The position numbers and the translations under genes are program-made. DNA of 64,000 nucleotides from Galeruca laticollis (taxonomy: Eukaryota > Arthropoda > Insecta > Coleoptera > Chrysomelidae), in NCBI GenBank assembly GCA_963921935.1, contig OY998175.1:306799484-306863483 (forward strand), given 5' to 3'. Positions within the stretch are counted from its first letter, which is position 1. Every line of letters begins with the position of its first letter. The notes below the pieces were generated by a model, which was not told where the DNA came from, did not search any database, and saw nothing but the letters and a program-made list of their open reading frames with translations. Positions 1-12,270 of this stretch are shown one piece after another.

Positions 1-1050
1 TCGTTCTCATTTGCATACAAACGATAACAAAAGATAAAGATTTTTTTTTACTAACATTCGAAACACAGCAGATGTTTGGAGACCAATTTCACGTTGCCAA
101 ATCTGAAAAAAAGTAAAGGTTTTAACGGCTTTCAAACTGAAAACTAGAACAATTTCCAGCTTTGCAATAAAATATTTAACGAATAGATGGAATTAATTAT
201 ATCTTGATCTATTACAACCTCTTGAATTATCATAATAAAAATCTTCTTATAACTTGTTCTCGTGTTAGAACAATGCATTTTACAATTAATATAAATATAC
301 AATGAAAATTGGCAATACTGTCAGAAGCTACAAATAGTAAGAAGCGGGCGTTGTGGGTTTTCCACTTATGAGATCCTGTTAGCGAAAAATGAGAATTGAG
401 ATATTTGGAAACACATATTATTATTAATATAAATTTTATTTCGCATGTTACGGTGGTTATTTAGGTTATTTATTCCAATACTAACCGAACTAATATAGTG
501 AATTTCATTACTACTGAATTATTTCTTTGTAAATTAATCATGAAGGGATAAACGAAAGTAATTATTGTTCATTGCATTAAGCTATCAGTATAGTACATAC
601 AATCTTATTATTTCTCAAATAATAAACTAAACTGTTCACATTACACATATGTATTTCTAACATTAACTTCTTGTATTGGACGTTTTCCACTTTATGATAT
701 CCTGTTAGCGAAAAAGAATGATGCACTGAATTTATATGTATTTTGTCTCTTTCTAACACATTGAAGGTAAACCCTATGTTCCCTCGTAATGTTCCCAACA
801 CTGTATAATAGTTTATATTAGGCCTACTTTTGAATGAAAACTAGTGATTTGGATACAGAAAACGACACATAAACCACTGAACATCTGAAACAACGTGGGA
901 GAAAATCCAAGAAAGAAAACAGTTGAATAATAGTAAAAGAAAACGCTCAACGACATGACAAAATTAGGACCATCAAGGCATTTTTCAAAAAACATAGTGT
1001 AGTTAAAAAAGTTTTTGTTCTTATTAAAGGAAATGGACTGAATATCTGGC
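1..1050. other. Intronic AT-rich DNA, no gene recognised
   Basis: No coding signal was recognised. One direct repeat of about 38 bp (around 357-395 and 682-720, sharing ATATCCTGTTAGCGAAAAA with one mismatch) is the only structure noticed. The short minus-strand open frames here (577-801, 813-1052) lack family resemblance. Confidence 0.5.
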
Positions 1051-1059
1051 AACGAAAGT

Positions 1060-2760
1060 TCAAGAAGTGGAAAGAGAAGGAGACGTCAAAGAACTCTACA
1101 ACAAAGGCCTTATCAAGCAAGAAGGTTCTTCAACACAAACAAACAAGAAATAGAGAAAGTGATCTTAATGTGAAAGAGGCAGAACAGCTGAAGTGATGGA
1201 TAAAACACTTCGAGGAGATCCTAAATCATCCGAGCACCTAACCAATGGAACAGAGGACAACACAAGACTGGTAAAAGATGCTAACATCAACAACGACCCC
1301 CCCTCCTCCCTTCAAGACAAGAAATCGTCAAAGACATAAAGAAACTTAAAACTGGCGAAGTATTGATAACTTACCACCTAAAATATTCAAACAGGACCCT
1401 AACATCTCAACTAAAATCCTGCATACAACCTTTGAAAAAATATGGGAAACAGAAAAGGTTCCAAAGGAGTGGAAGAAAGGGACTGCTGGTGAAACTGTCT
1501 AAGAATGCAGGGTAAAATCCTGAACCATATTAAGGATTCCAACTGCGAAGAGAATAAGCTGGCTTGCACAGAAACTGTTATTGTGTGGACCTGATCAACA
1601 ACTAATGGATCATACATGTTGTATAAATAGTAATAAGTTATACAACCAAATATACAAGCATTTTGTAACTGTGGCTCCACCTGAGGATGCATCGCACCGG
1701 TATTGAATGTAAGATGTTATGTGAAAATGTGTAACGAATTGTTCAATAAATCAGTGTTCAATAATCTAAGTTAATTAGAACCATCCATAAATATTACATA
1801 ATTAAGAACACAGATAAGACAATACACGAACAGAGCACGCACGGGATACCAGACGCCTCTCTACCTGGCTTTCATTGACTTCGAGAAGGCGTTCGGTTCT
1901 ATTGACAGAATCGTAATTTGGAAAGTGCCCACAAAACATAAAGTAGACCTATGATGGATGCGAGTGCCGGGTTATTGACCAGAACAAACTAAACAACCGT
2001 TTTTCGATCAAAACTGGTGTTAAACAGGGTTGCTTGCTATCTCCTCTCCTATTCCTGATGGTACTTGAGAAAGTAATGCGCAAAGTCAAAGAACAAAGAC
2101 GCAGGGGCATAAGATGGAACATGGCTGAAAGACTGGAAGATATTGACTACCCTAACGACATATGTCCGATGTCACACAACAGCCGTGACCTGAAACGAAG
2201 TGGGTTTGAGGATCAATGAAGGAAAACCCAAAGAAGATAAGGATAAATAATGCTAACGACCAGTAAAGTGATGAAGATGTAGCTCAAAGAATAAAGATCG
2301 CTAAAAGCAGCGTTTGCCCAACTAAGACCTATTTGGAGATTACAACTACTAAGAAGACATACTAAGCTAATAATATTTAAGACCAATGTCAAGAGTGTAT
2401 TTCTGTACGGATATCAAAGTTGGAAAGACAACTACCAGTCTTCATCAATCGTTGTCTAATAAACATCCTGAACATCTACTGGTCCAACACAATCTCCAAT
2501 GAAAACCTATGGAGGATATATCACCAAACTCCAGTGGGTTACACTATCAAGGAACGTAAATATGGCTGGATCAGACACACATACAGCCGACAAGGAAAGC
2601 GGAGACTAGGCTGGCCGCGTAACATTTTGCGAAGAATTCTCACAGAAGAACGAAAGTTCTGGGGAGAAACCAAGTCGATGGCTCAGAATCGTGTCTGCTG
2701 ACGTTCCTTTGTTAATGCCCTTGGGATTAAAGGACATAAGTAGTAACTCAGGAATGAATA
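1060..2760 (+). pseudogene. Degenerate RTE-like LINE reverse transcriptase
   Basis: Scattered frames recover, in order, an RT linker (HFEEILNHPS-like near 1210), a KLKTG/APGIDNLPP-like segment near 1345, FIDFEKAFGSIDR near 1873, a KQGCLLSPLLFLMVLEKVMR motif near 2025, RGIRWNMAERLEDIDY with the YADD-equivalent decayed to YPND near 2105-2165, and a long C-terminal tail (INRCLINILNIYWSNTISNE, GWIRHTYSR) at 2430-2700. This order and wording match RTE-type LINEs. Many stops and shifts make it a fossil. About 300 bp at 1497-1800 do not fit the LINE and may be a later insertion or replacement. Confidence 0.8.
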
Positions 2761-3485
2761 AATCAATAACCCTAACTAACCAGCCTCTAATATCACTTAG
2801 GGATATTTTCAATTTAATTAAAAGGTCGAAACAGTAAAATTCATTAAAAAATCTTCGGGAGATTATTTAGAAGGCACATTTTTCCACTCTTTGAAATGCC
2901 TTTTTTGAATTATTTAAAAGTATGGTGCATTTATGTGTTTATATTTTCTAATATTTAACGGCTTCGTAGAATTGTAGAGGAACTTCTATCATTCCCAAAC
3001 AGTCCACGTGGTACCATTCGATTTTGCTATTACCATTATCACAGACAGTCATAGGTCGTTTGTCAACAATCGAATCTTGAGGTAACTTTCATAGTTCTTG
3101 TATAATACTACTTACTAAGGAGTTCAGGCATAATGACATTTATGAAACAATAAACCTTGATATTAAATATCATCATCATCATCAAGCCGTTCAATCCTTG
3201 CGGATTATGGCTAATGCTATTGCTAATGCAATATTTAATTGTTAATACATGCCACTAAAATCAAATGTTTAGAAAAAATAATACTTTAGGAGTAATTTTA
3301 AGTGAATTATCTAAGGTTTAGACCGCATCGCAGTACCTTTAGATGCAAATAATACTTTAAAAATTTATAATGGCGTCAATATTGACATTTGCCAGATGAA
3401 ATGTATGTATTTGAAACAGCAGAATTCAATTATGTGAAAATATATAGGGTGTTCCATTCAAAAGTTGTCTCATTTATACCCAGAA
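2761..3485. other. Intronic AT-rich DNA between LINE relic and repeat element
   Basis: No gene is seen. There is a short CAT/ATC microsatellite at about 3169-3184 followed by CAAGCCGTTCAATCCTTGCG, and a GGGTGTTCCATT motif at about 3449 that resembles mariner-type termini. Confidence 0.45.
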
Positions 3486-3753
3486 CCCAGCAAACACAAA
3501 TGTATATGTTACATAAAAATATATAACAGGGGAGGAACGATTTTTATCTAAAACGTTTATAGATTTTTTATATAGTATATATGTAACAAAATCTTTATAA
3601 ATTTTGTTATATATTCTCAATATTTATATTATAAAATGTTTTATATATTGGATATATCTAATTTTATATGTATTCAAGATGTAAATTCTGCTACATAAAT
3701 ATGAAATTTTTTTATATATATTTATTACGTAAAATTTGTTACATAATAGTTAT

Positions 3754-3872
3754 TTATGTAATAAGGATCATAAAGACGATCATTATGGTACAAGTCGTGA
3801 AGGCGAGGCGAGGCGTAGCCGAGTCCGATAACACGGCGTGTGCCATAATGATTGTTTATGATTCGTATTACA
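3754..3872. repeat. Imperfect palindrome left of the recombinase fragment
   Basis: Arms of about 46 nt (from about 3754 and ending about 3872) pair around a GC-rich centre near 3813 that contains GGCGAGGCGAGGCGTAGCCG. The matched words are ATGTAATAAGGATCATAAA and ATCATTATGGTAC on the left against their near-exact complements on the right. This is a fold-back type structure. Confidence 0.75.
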
Positions 3873-3910
3873 TACAAAATTTTATCTGATGGCATTTATA
3901 TCAATACATT

Positions 3911-4246
3911 TTCGAAAAATTAGAAACTGCATTTTCGACATGTCACAATGACACTCATGAAAAAGTATTGTTGGCTTACTTTGAATGCTTATCTAAGGAA
4001 AGAAAACCATCTTCTCTTTGGTCGTATTATTCGATGATAAGAAGTATTTTATCAACAAGAAAAAACGTCGATATTAGTAAGTACCTACAGCTGGTTGCAT
4101 TACCAAAACGTAAATCAGAAGGTTACAGAGCTAAAAAATCCAAAATTTTTACTAAACAAGATGTTACAAAGTTTTTAACGGAAGCATCAGATGATACATA
4201 CTTATTTAATAAAGTTGCCATGATAATTGGACTAAGTGGATTTTGA
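3911..4246 (+). pseudogene. Crypton-like tyrosine recombinase, N-terminal fragment
   Basis: The open frame from about 3911 reads ...THEKVLLAYFECLSKERK, then KPSSLWSYYSMIRSIL, KNVDISKYLQL and KSKIFTKQDVTKFLTEA, ending IIGLSGF at 4246. It aligns with the second copy at 13820-15093, which carries the catalytic half. This is the DNA-binding SAM-like domain of insect Crypton-type (KIAA1958-like) tyrosine recombinases. The catalytic domain with its Arg/His/Tyr residues is absent, so the fragment cannot be active. It is bounded by a palindrome (3754-3872) and by a 16-bp inverted pair ATTTTATCTGATGGCA (3879-3894 and 4425-4440). Confidence 0.8.
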
Positions 4247-4291
4247 ATAAACTTTTTTGATCAAATCATTACATGTTTTCCTTATAGAATT

Positions 4292-4377
4292 TCATTATGG
4301 TACTTAGTACCATAATGAATTCATTATGGTACTTAGTCCCATAATGAATTCATTATGGTACTTAGTCCCATAATGAG
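4292..4377. repeat. Tandem array of three palindromic units
   Basis: Three tandem copies of a unit of about 28 bp contain CATTATGGTAC-TTA-GTACCATAATG. The first copy is a perfect 11-bp-arm hairpin; the other two have one change (GTCCC). The same CATTATGG arm occurs in the palindrome at 3754-3872, so both flanks of the recombinase fragment share the motif. Confidence 0.85.
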
Positions 4378-4440
4378 CTTCCTTATGCCATCAAAATTGA
4401 GTGACATAACGTTGTCATTATGACATGCCATCAGATAAAA

Positions 4441-5410
4441 TATTTTATATATATCATATGTATTTTTTAGGAACCTCGTCTAATGTCTTTCTAATGAAAA
4501 AGAAGAAAGTCTTCAATATTATAACCTTTAAATTGTCATGAGTCGATGTACCCACATACCTGCAAGTAGAATAACGTTTTAAAAGGTTTTTCGTTAGTTT
4601 TGTCTGTGTGTTTGTTTTCAGTTTTGCTTGTAGTGAAATGGAGAACACATCATGTAGTGTTATTATTATTATTATTTTCAACAGGCAAATCACATACCTA
4701 TCTCACTAAAATACTTTCCAAGATAATATTTTCGTTTTAACTTACAACTTAGACATGGTTTAACAATAATTCCTTGTGTAGGGAATCGTTATTCCGAAAC
4801 AAATACCGCCGCCCAGGTATGCACTTAGGGCTTAAGTAGATTTTGTAATAATATCAAATAAAATACACATCTTTAATCCTCTGACCACAGGTAGTAAGTC
4901 AAGACAAAATATCTTGAAATGGATTAATTAACACTTATCTGTTGAAAGTTATTTTTATTCGAATACTTAGATTAATATAAATTATGAATTTTAGGCAAAA
5001 TAACTGTTTAAAACGAAAAAAATTGAAAGACTTCTGTGATTTATCAATAAGACAGAAAAACGATACGTAGTACAATCTAATAATGGTGACGGTGAACCAG
5101 AAATACATAATATAGAGACATCTCACTCATGGTTAGGGCATAGAAATAACTACAAAATAAGGAACTTAAAACCAATTAAGTTATTTCAAGGTATTGTTAC
5201 TATATGATTTATTTATTTAATATAATTAATATATACCTACATTTTTAGAAACGTTGCTGAAACAGTTTAATATGACATGCACTGATTTTAATAAAATCAC
5301 CTTAGTGTGGATAAGGTTAAATAAAGAGACTCTAGAGGGAAAAGAAGGGCGAAACTGTAACCCTTCAAAACAATGGCCCACACGCTTACAAGTGGACATT
5401 GAAAAGTCTT
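4441..5410. other. Intronic DNA, no gene recognised
   Basis: AT-rich. A plus-strand stretch at about 5000-5060, preceded by an acceptor-like TTTTAG, reads QNNCLKRKKLKDFCDLSIRQ and slightly resembles a segment of repetitive insect proteins; it is too short to assign. The frame at 5254-5430 (rich in NKETLEGKEGRN) has no family I recognise. Confidence 0.35.
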
Positions 5411-7401
5411 CTAAGAGAATATTTTTCATGGTTAATTATTGTTTTGTTTTTGAATATTCATTTGTTTTGCATTATCTTTTTATATTTTATTATCATTTAG
5501 TTTTTGAATATTTTCAATTTTGCAATCTTTTTTTTTCATTAGGTGTTTTGTTTTTAGTTTCTCTCTTTTATGTTAATATAATAAATGTACTTATATGCAT
5601 CTATTTGCTGTTTTTTTAGTAACTAAGTACCAGCTACTAAATTCAAAAGATAGATAAATACCATTTACAATATACAAATATTAAATTGTATTAAGTTGCT
5701 TTACGTTTGAAATATTCATAAGGTAGGTATTGAATAATATAGTAACAATAGTTCCTTAATCTTTTGGCCATCAACACTACTAAAAATATTGTATTTCATT
5801 TCATCTATGAAAAATAATGTTTTAACAGATTTTTCTGAATTTTTTCATAGATCCAATGAAATAAAATATTTTAGGTAAGGGTGAGGCCAAAGAAACATTA
5901 GGTAACTTTTGTTACATCTATATTATGTAATATTTAATACATAAATATTCTCTAGATATTATCTCATTTTTACATATATATTACATAGTAATTTGGAAAT
6001 ATTTGAGATATAATTTATAATATGTATTTCTAAGAGAATATTTTCCATGGTTAATTATTGTTTTGTTTTTGAATATTCATTTGTTTTGCATTATTTTTTT
6101 TATATTTTATTATCATTTAGGTTTTGAATATTTTTAGTTTTGCAATATTTTTTTTCATTAGGTGTTTTGTTTTTAGTTTCTCTTTTTTATGTTAATAAAA
6201 TAAATGTACTTATATGCATCTATTTGCTGTTTTTTTTTCTTTTTTTAGTAACCAAGTACCAGCTACTGAATTCCAAAGATAGATAATTACCATTTACAAT
6301 ATATAAATATTAAATTGTATTAAGTTGCTTTAAGTTTGAAATATTCATGAGGTAGGTATTGGATAATATAGTAGCAATAGTTCCTTAATCTTTTGGCCAT
6401 CAACACTACTAAAAATATTGTATTTCATTTCATCTATGAAAAATAATGTTTTAACAGATTTTTCTGAATTTTTTCATAGATCCAATGAAATAAAATATTT
6501 TAGGTAAGGGTGAGGCCAAAGAAACATTAGGTAACTTTTGTTACATCTATATTATATAATATTTAATACATAAATATTCTCTAGATATTATCTCATTTTT
6601 ACATATATATTACATAGTAATTTGGAGATATTTAAGATATAATTTATAATATGTATTTCTTATATCATTATTGTTCTCTAGCTGTGCCGGCCTTTGTCAA
6701 TATTCAATACATAAATATTATCTAGTTGTGACTTCAGTTTTATGTAACTGTGACTTTTATATTTCAAAAAATATGTAACATATATGTATTCAATATGTTT
6801 TTGTGTTTGCTGGGAAGTACCAGCTACTAAATTCCAAAGATAGATAAATACCATTCACAATATATAAGTATTAAATTGTATTAAGTTGCTTTGAGTTTGA
6901 AATATTCATAAGGTAGGTATTGAATAATATAGTAACAATAGTTCCTTAATCTTTTGTCCATCAACACTACTAAAAATATTGTATTTCATTTCATCTATGA
7001 AAAATAATGATTTAATGGATTTTTCTGAATTTATTATAAATTAAGAATTTCGCTGAATTTTTTCATAGATCCAATAAAATTAAATATTTTAGGTAAGGGA
7101 TGAGGCAAAAGTAAAATTAGGTAACTTTTGTTACATCTATATTATGTAATATTTAATATATAAATATTCTTTAGATACTATCCCATTTTTACATATATTT
7201 TACATAGTAATTTAGAAATATTTGAGATATAATTTATATGTATTTCTTGTATCATTATTGTTCCCTTGCTGTGTCAGCCTTTGTCAGTATTCAATACATA
7301 AATATTATCTAGTTGTGACTTCAGTTTTATATAACTGTGACTTTTATATTTCAAAAAATATGTAACATATATGTATTCAATATGTTTTTGTGTTTGCTGG
7401 G
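5411..7401. repeat. AT-rich repeated units, about 2.5-3 copies
   Basis: Blocks starting AAGAGAATATTTTYCATGG at about 5418 and 6031 are near-identical. A block beginning AAGTACCAGCTACT recurs at about 5626, 6255 and 6815, and the segment ending TGTGTTTGCTGGGAA recurs at about 6814 and 7401. The units hold few GC bases and no coding signal. The high identity between copies suggests recent duplication. Confidence 0.8.
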
Positions 7402-7727
7402 AATAGTTGTTACTAAAGCGTGTGAAGCGTCCAAGGCCCGGAAAAACTGGGGAAATAATTCTAATTAAAAATATTCTTGGCAAAATACGGGATGCCAATC
7501 ATGCCAGGTTTTGTTTTTCTTTATATTTTATTGACAAAAAAATAAGGCGTAGTTTTAGGTTCGGATCTCCTATTATAAAGAGAGTTTCACTTAAAAATTA
7601 AAAATAGAAAAAAAGGTCTTAAAAAGTTTTTAAATATCGATAAAGGGTAGAATTCAAAGATCGGCTTTACTACAAAATCCCAATGGGCTGAAAGAATACT
7701 GCAAAAACGAATAGATTATGTACTTAC
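7402..7727. other. Intron 7 DNA next to the exon 7 donor
   Basis: No convincing gene. A short open frame at 7407-7601 (KRVKRPRPGKTGEIILIK) runs through the boundary of the AT-rich element and has no family I recognise. Confidence 0.4.
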
Positions 7728-7850
7728 TAAATTTTGAAGTTCATCAGATGTTGTAGATTTTTCTACAGCAGACAAGTAAGTTTCTGTAAATCCGTTTACG
7801 AATATTCGCAGTACCGCAGCAGCAGCCATATGTGGGAATAACCTCCATTG
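7728..7850 (-). CDS. ACOX3: Acyl-CoA oxidase exon 7 (last exon in the window)
   Basis: The exon has 41 codons, phase 0, with acceptor TTGCAG and donor GTAAGTA (7727-7721). It opens QWRLFPHMAAAAVLRIF, the conserved segment directly after EYP in the family. The next family block (the GREIHALSSASK-like segment) was not found in the 7.7 kb to the left, so intron 7 continues off the window. Confidence 0.9.
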
Positions 7851-8104
7851 CTGCAATAAAAATGTTATATGAAACTTATCTTTAAAACTATGTTGCTAGC
7901 TGTGTCGTCTTCAACTTATTGGAAACCCTGGGTACATTAAGATGATGGGGCTCCCATGACATTAAGATATATGTTTTGTTATTTAGTCATTTGCAATATA
8001 TAATATTTCTTCTAGCTTATATTTAAAATACCACCCTGTATAAATATTTCTTTACAAGGGAGAGTGTGCGCCTCCTTTGTAAGCTTCTAAAAATCACAAG
8101 GGTC

Positions 8105-8107
<3 letters not shown>

Positions 8108-8135
<28 letters not shown>
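8108..8135. repeat. (GA)n microsatellite
   Basis: About 14 uninterrupted GA dinucleotides in intron 6. Confidence 0.95.
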
Positions 8136-8137
<2 letters not shown>

Positions 8138-9136
8138 CGTGAATGAGTTTGGGGTGGGTTGGGGTTTTCTTGGTTGAATGTCCTTTTCTTGTGCTGCCCT
8201 GGTATAGGATAGGTTTCCTCTTCAGGGGTGTGTTGGGTGGTTTGGTGCGCGCTCGGCCGAGAAATTAGGTTGGGGTTTAAAAGTGTCTAGTAAGAAAAAT
8301 TTTAAAGGTGACTAGGAAAATTTGCTTAGAAGTGTCTAGAAATGAGAGTTGTTGGGTGGGCTTTTCGCCAGAAGGTGACTGGAGGGTTGTGCTGCGTTGG
8401 GGTGAATTGGGGGTTGGTCTCTGGAAGCAGCGAAGCCTAGAAGTGTGCGGAAATGATTTGACAAAAAGTGTCTAGGATGGGAGTGTAAGTGTTGAAGACG
8501 AACCATGTATCGTTGCCGATATATGCGTTGGGCTGGCTAGGTGTCAGAAATTATGAAATTGAATGTTATTTATTGATTTTGAAATGTCTCCGATATTTTG
8601 AGAGCGATGTATTAGGGGTACTGAAGATTTCTACTTTTTGAATTTTTGTTATGTCAAAAAGTGTATAGGAGACATTTTTCAAAAGTGTATGGAATTTAGT
8701 ATTTTGTTGAAATTTGGTGAAAAGTTGCGGTGACGTGCCTTCGGTGGTTTGGGAATGTTTTCGATGGTCGGTGGTATAATAACAATTTTAAATCTAAAAA
8801 TGCGGGTGCGTCGATCGTCGGTCCATTTGGCTAGTGATTAATTCACAGAGTGTACAGGAAAACCGCAAAAACCTGCAATACCGACGTGGGTGGTGTGGGG
8901 GCGGCAATAAATATAGGATTAGTCCAAAGTGTTGAACAAATATGGGAATGAGAGATTTTGGAATTTGTTGAGATTTTATTATGATGGTTTTGGACTTGTT
9001 GCGGAGGTTGTTGAGTAGAGAATTGATGACCTAGAATGGTGTAAGAAATAGTGAGTTTTTAACGATTATCGTATGGAGATTGGGGAGCTGTCGAGGTAGT
9101 CGATGTATTCGTCGGGGAGGTCGTCGTAAGCCGTTG
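8136..9136. other. G/T-rich intronic tract, probable 3' region of the adjoining LINE
   Basis: No coding signal. The plus strand is unusually G-rich and repeats the loose word AAGTGTCTAG (about 8282, 8328, 8467, with variants near 8650 and 8690). Directly next to the C-terminal end of the minus-strand Jockey-like LINE, it could be that LINE's 3' untranslated region; no poly-A end was identified to prove it. Confidence 0.35.
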
Positions 9137-10490
9137 CTAGCAGGCGCAACGGAGGAAATGGGAGCTTCCTCTGGGGGTACCTACCGAGGGGTCGTCTGTT
9201 GGCGACCCACGGTGTGAGAAGGTTGTTTTTGGCGATTTCCCTGCCCGATTCGATAGTTCGACTAACGTATCGGGCTTGTAGGATATTAAGGCGTGGTAGA
9301 AGGGGCTCGATGTCGATATTGACATATACTGTGTTGGTGGGAGAGTATGGAGCCTTGTATTGGCAATATCTAAGGATTGACTGCTCACAAGTTCGGAGTC
9401 GTTTGGCAAGATGGTTGGGGAGGGTGCAATAGACGTTTGAAGTAGGGTGGTAGGGTGTGTGCGTCCTAATGTGCCGCCGAGCGCCTTGAGAAGATTAACT
9501 CTCCGTCGGACTTTATTTAAAGTGTCCATTAGGTCGGGCGTCCAGTTGAGAGTGTAAGTAAATTTCACTCCCAAATAGACGACTTCCCTACGGATTTCGA
9601 GTCGATCACCCCAGAGCACGAGGCGGAAGTTTGTAGGAAGAAGTCGTTCGCTCCTGGTATCAGGGTGTTGGAAGACGATGGCTTGTGTTTTTTGAGGATT
9701 AAGAGTCACCCGCCATTTCCTGCACCAATTAGAAAATTGGGTCAGTAGATTTTGGGATCGAATGTTGAGAGATCGAATATCTGTGGCAGAAATGATTAGT
9801 GTGGTATCATCCGCATATAGTTGGACGTTATCACGAGGATGTCGTGGGACAGGTGTATCATACGTATAAATGATATATAGTAGAGGAGCAAGTATCGAGC
9901 CCTGCGGAACGCCAGTTTGAGGTGTTAAAGGGTCGGATATGCTATAACCAACTTTGACGCTGATCGATCGGTCGGTGAGGTAAGAAAATATTAATTTGAA
10001 AATTTGGTTTGGCAATCGGATACTCAGTAGCTTTCTCACTAGTCCGGCGTGCCAGACTTGATCGAAAGCCTTCTGAACGTCCATGAGGATGGCAGCAGAA
10101 CAGCGTCGTTAATTTAAAGCTCAGATGACGATTGTTTGAAGGCTGGTGGTGGCGTTCTGACAAGAGTGGCCCGGCCTGAATCCGAATTGAAATGCCGGAA
10201 TTATATTATTTTCAGTGCAGAAGTCCCAGATTCGTTCTTTTAACAAGCGTTCAAAGACTTTACCTAGGACGCTGATTAATGAGATAGGGCGGTAAGATTC
10301 AGGCTTTGTGGGGTCGTTGCCGGGTTTGGCGATGAGAACTACGTTGGCAGATTTCCAACAACGAGGAAAATAAGAAAATGCAAGGCAGGCGTTCAACAGG
10401 GCGCAGAGCGGAGGGAAGATCTCTTCTGGCAGGTTTTTTAGTGCCTGCCTCGAGATTCCGTCGTGCCCTGGGGTCGATTCAGGTACCTGC
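9137..10490 (-). pseudogene. 5'-truncated Jockey-like LINE reverse transcriptase
   Basis: The minus strand encodes CWKSANVVLIAKPGNDPTKP, ESYRPISLISVLGKVFERLL and FQFGFRPGHSCQNATTSLQT (10121-10396), then in another frame MDVQKAFDQVWHAGLVRKL, TGVPQGSILAPLLYIIY, the catalytic LYADDT and WCRKWRVTLNPQKTQAIVF (from 10084). These are the ordered RT motifs of Jockey-clade LINEs. A frameshift near 10085-10125 separates the halves, and after about 9430 the frame loses resemblance. Sequence 5' of about 10490 (endonuclease and gag-like ORF1) is missing, as expected for an incomplete reverse transcript. Confidence 0.85.
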
Positions 10491-12270
10491 TATTTATATA
10501 TTTATTACTTATGTTTGTATATAAAAAGAAAGGGAAACCTTAATCTTAAAAACATTTTTGTCAAAAGATATTTCTTGGACCAGAATAAAACGCACTTTCG
10601 ATTAAAACGAATCGTTTTATTTTTCTGTCGTTACAATAGGTTATCGTTTATTGATCCGACAATAATTTTAGGACACTGGATACGTGCCATGTGGAAAAGA
10701 GGACCCACGTCGCTAGTGCCAATAAGTTGTTACTCCCTTTAGTTGATAGGGATTAAAGAAAATTAAATACACGACAAATCATCTCAGGGATAGTTTTTGG
10801 GTAATTCTGCCACTGTAAACAACGAGTTGGTAGGTACTATTAAAGAAAACAATCCAATGAATATGACCCAAACTTTATCAATTGTGAATTTGAAGAGAAT
10901 TCAAGTGTGTTACAAGAAAATATATATACAGTTATATACAAGGATTATATCTACCGTTTATATGCATGTACCCGATATGTAGAAATAAAATTAAAGTAAG
11001 TATTTTAGCTTTAATTTATGTCCTATAAAATAGGGTTCAATCCAACAATGTTTATGTTGATAAATTTAAGTGAATTAACTCTACTAACAATTTACTTTTG
11101 AAGTATAGTAATGTTATATATATATATGACTTGCAGTTTAGCAGAGATAATTTTGTTGGAGGTTACTGAGTGTAACGAAACCTACATTCAAAAGTCTAGA
11201 AAAACTGTCCAAAAACGTGAAGAGATCAATTAAACTTATCTGCTATGCCCTGGGATCCTTCGTCAGGGAAATATCAGCCAGTTCCAAAGTGGTTTCTCCT
11301 AGAGCTCACATAGAAAAAAGTAGTCATGAATTTGGGAGGACAGAAATTAACGAGAACCAAGAAAAAGTGAAACTAATATGAAAAGGCCTAAAAAGAAGAA
11401 GGTAATTGTAATAAGTCTTTCAACGAATAACTACTTTTATTCATTGGGTCATAATTAGCTGGCGACTCACCTCGGCTGGTATGGGGCCTTAACATGCGGC
11501 ATCCAATAGAAGTTTCGTTTAAACTGGAATTTTGTTAAGTGTTTTCAGAGAATTATATTTAACGATCTCTGTTGCTGGCTTTAAAGCCTATATCCAAACC
11601 GCTGTCTCCTTTTTACAAATCCGCTTACAGCGTAGCACGTTGTTCCACAATCGTTGCTTTCAAAAAGGGAAACGGAAATATCTGTCACACAAAATATCTT
11701 CTTTTCCTTCAGGCCAGTACCACTGTTGACCGTGGAAGCTTCCTAAGCAAGCTAATTACCCATATAGAGTAAGACCATTTTTATACCAAATAACAAGAAT
11801 ACACTAATTGAAGGTAAAGTTTATTTGTTTATAATTATTAAATGAGTAGTTGAATATCTGAAAGTTTTATTTATTTTTCAGGTGATTTCGAGAGACAAGG
11901 ATTTTTTTAACGAGATTTATTTATCCATAAGGGAATTCGAGAGTTGAACTACTACAAGGATGAGACCCATTCTAATTAAATTTTATTTTAATATTATTCA
12001 CTTAGAATTTCCCCCGTTTTGTTATTGTTTTCAATAATCTAAGCAGGTAAGATATTTACATGTAACAAAGTAAAAATGGTCCCTACAAAATGAGATCTCT
12101 AAACGACTTAATATTATTGTTTATAGTTGTTATATTTCTTTAACTCGTTTATTACTACCATTAATAGGATGAGGCTAAGGCTATCTCTTTATTTGATTTA
12201 CATTTATATTATTTATACTTTTCCATCAGAATTCTATGACTTGTATTTATTTAATTTCAAATATACTTAC
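10491..12270. other. Rest of intron 6, no gene recognised
   Basis: AT-rich with several short open frames (10515-10742, 10797-10982, 11532-11772) that carry no recognisable domain. There is a small TA run near 11117. I see no mobile-element termini. Confidence 0.4.

Larger units (their letters stand above)
3486..7401. mobile_element. Candidate repeat element bounded by CCCAGCAAACACAAA inverted ends
   Basis: The sequence CCCAGCAAACACAAA at 3486-3500 recurs as its exact reverse complement ending at 7401, and the same end also occurs at about 6814. The ends are followed by AT-rich sequence rich in TATGTAACATATATG-like words. Inside are a tyrosine-recombinase fragment (3911-4246) with palindromes on both sides and repeated 0.55-0.63 kb AT-rich units (5411-7401). 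No transposase belonging to the outer ends was identified and no clear target duplication is visible, so it may be one non-autonomous element or several sharing termini. Confidence 0.45.

Noticed and set aside
5254..5619. 121-codon open frame as a gene
   Set aside because: The C-terminal half is inside an AT-rich repeat unit and consists of low-complexity hydrophobic residues.
4441..7401. CRISPR-like or satellite array from recurring blocks
   Set aside because: The units are 0.55-0.63 kb, AT-rich and lack short repeat-spacer structure; the context is a eukaryotic intron.
11532..11772. Overlapping small genes
   Set aside because: Two frames overlap, no conserved domain, no splice context, and neither fits the oxidase gene.
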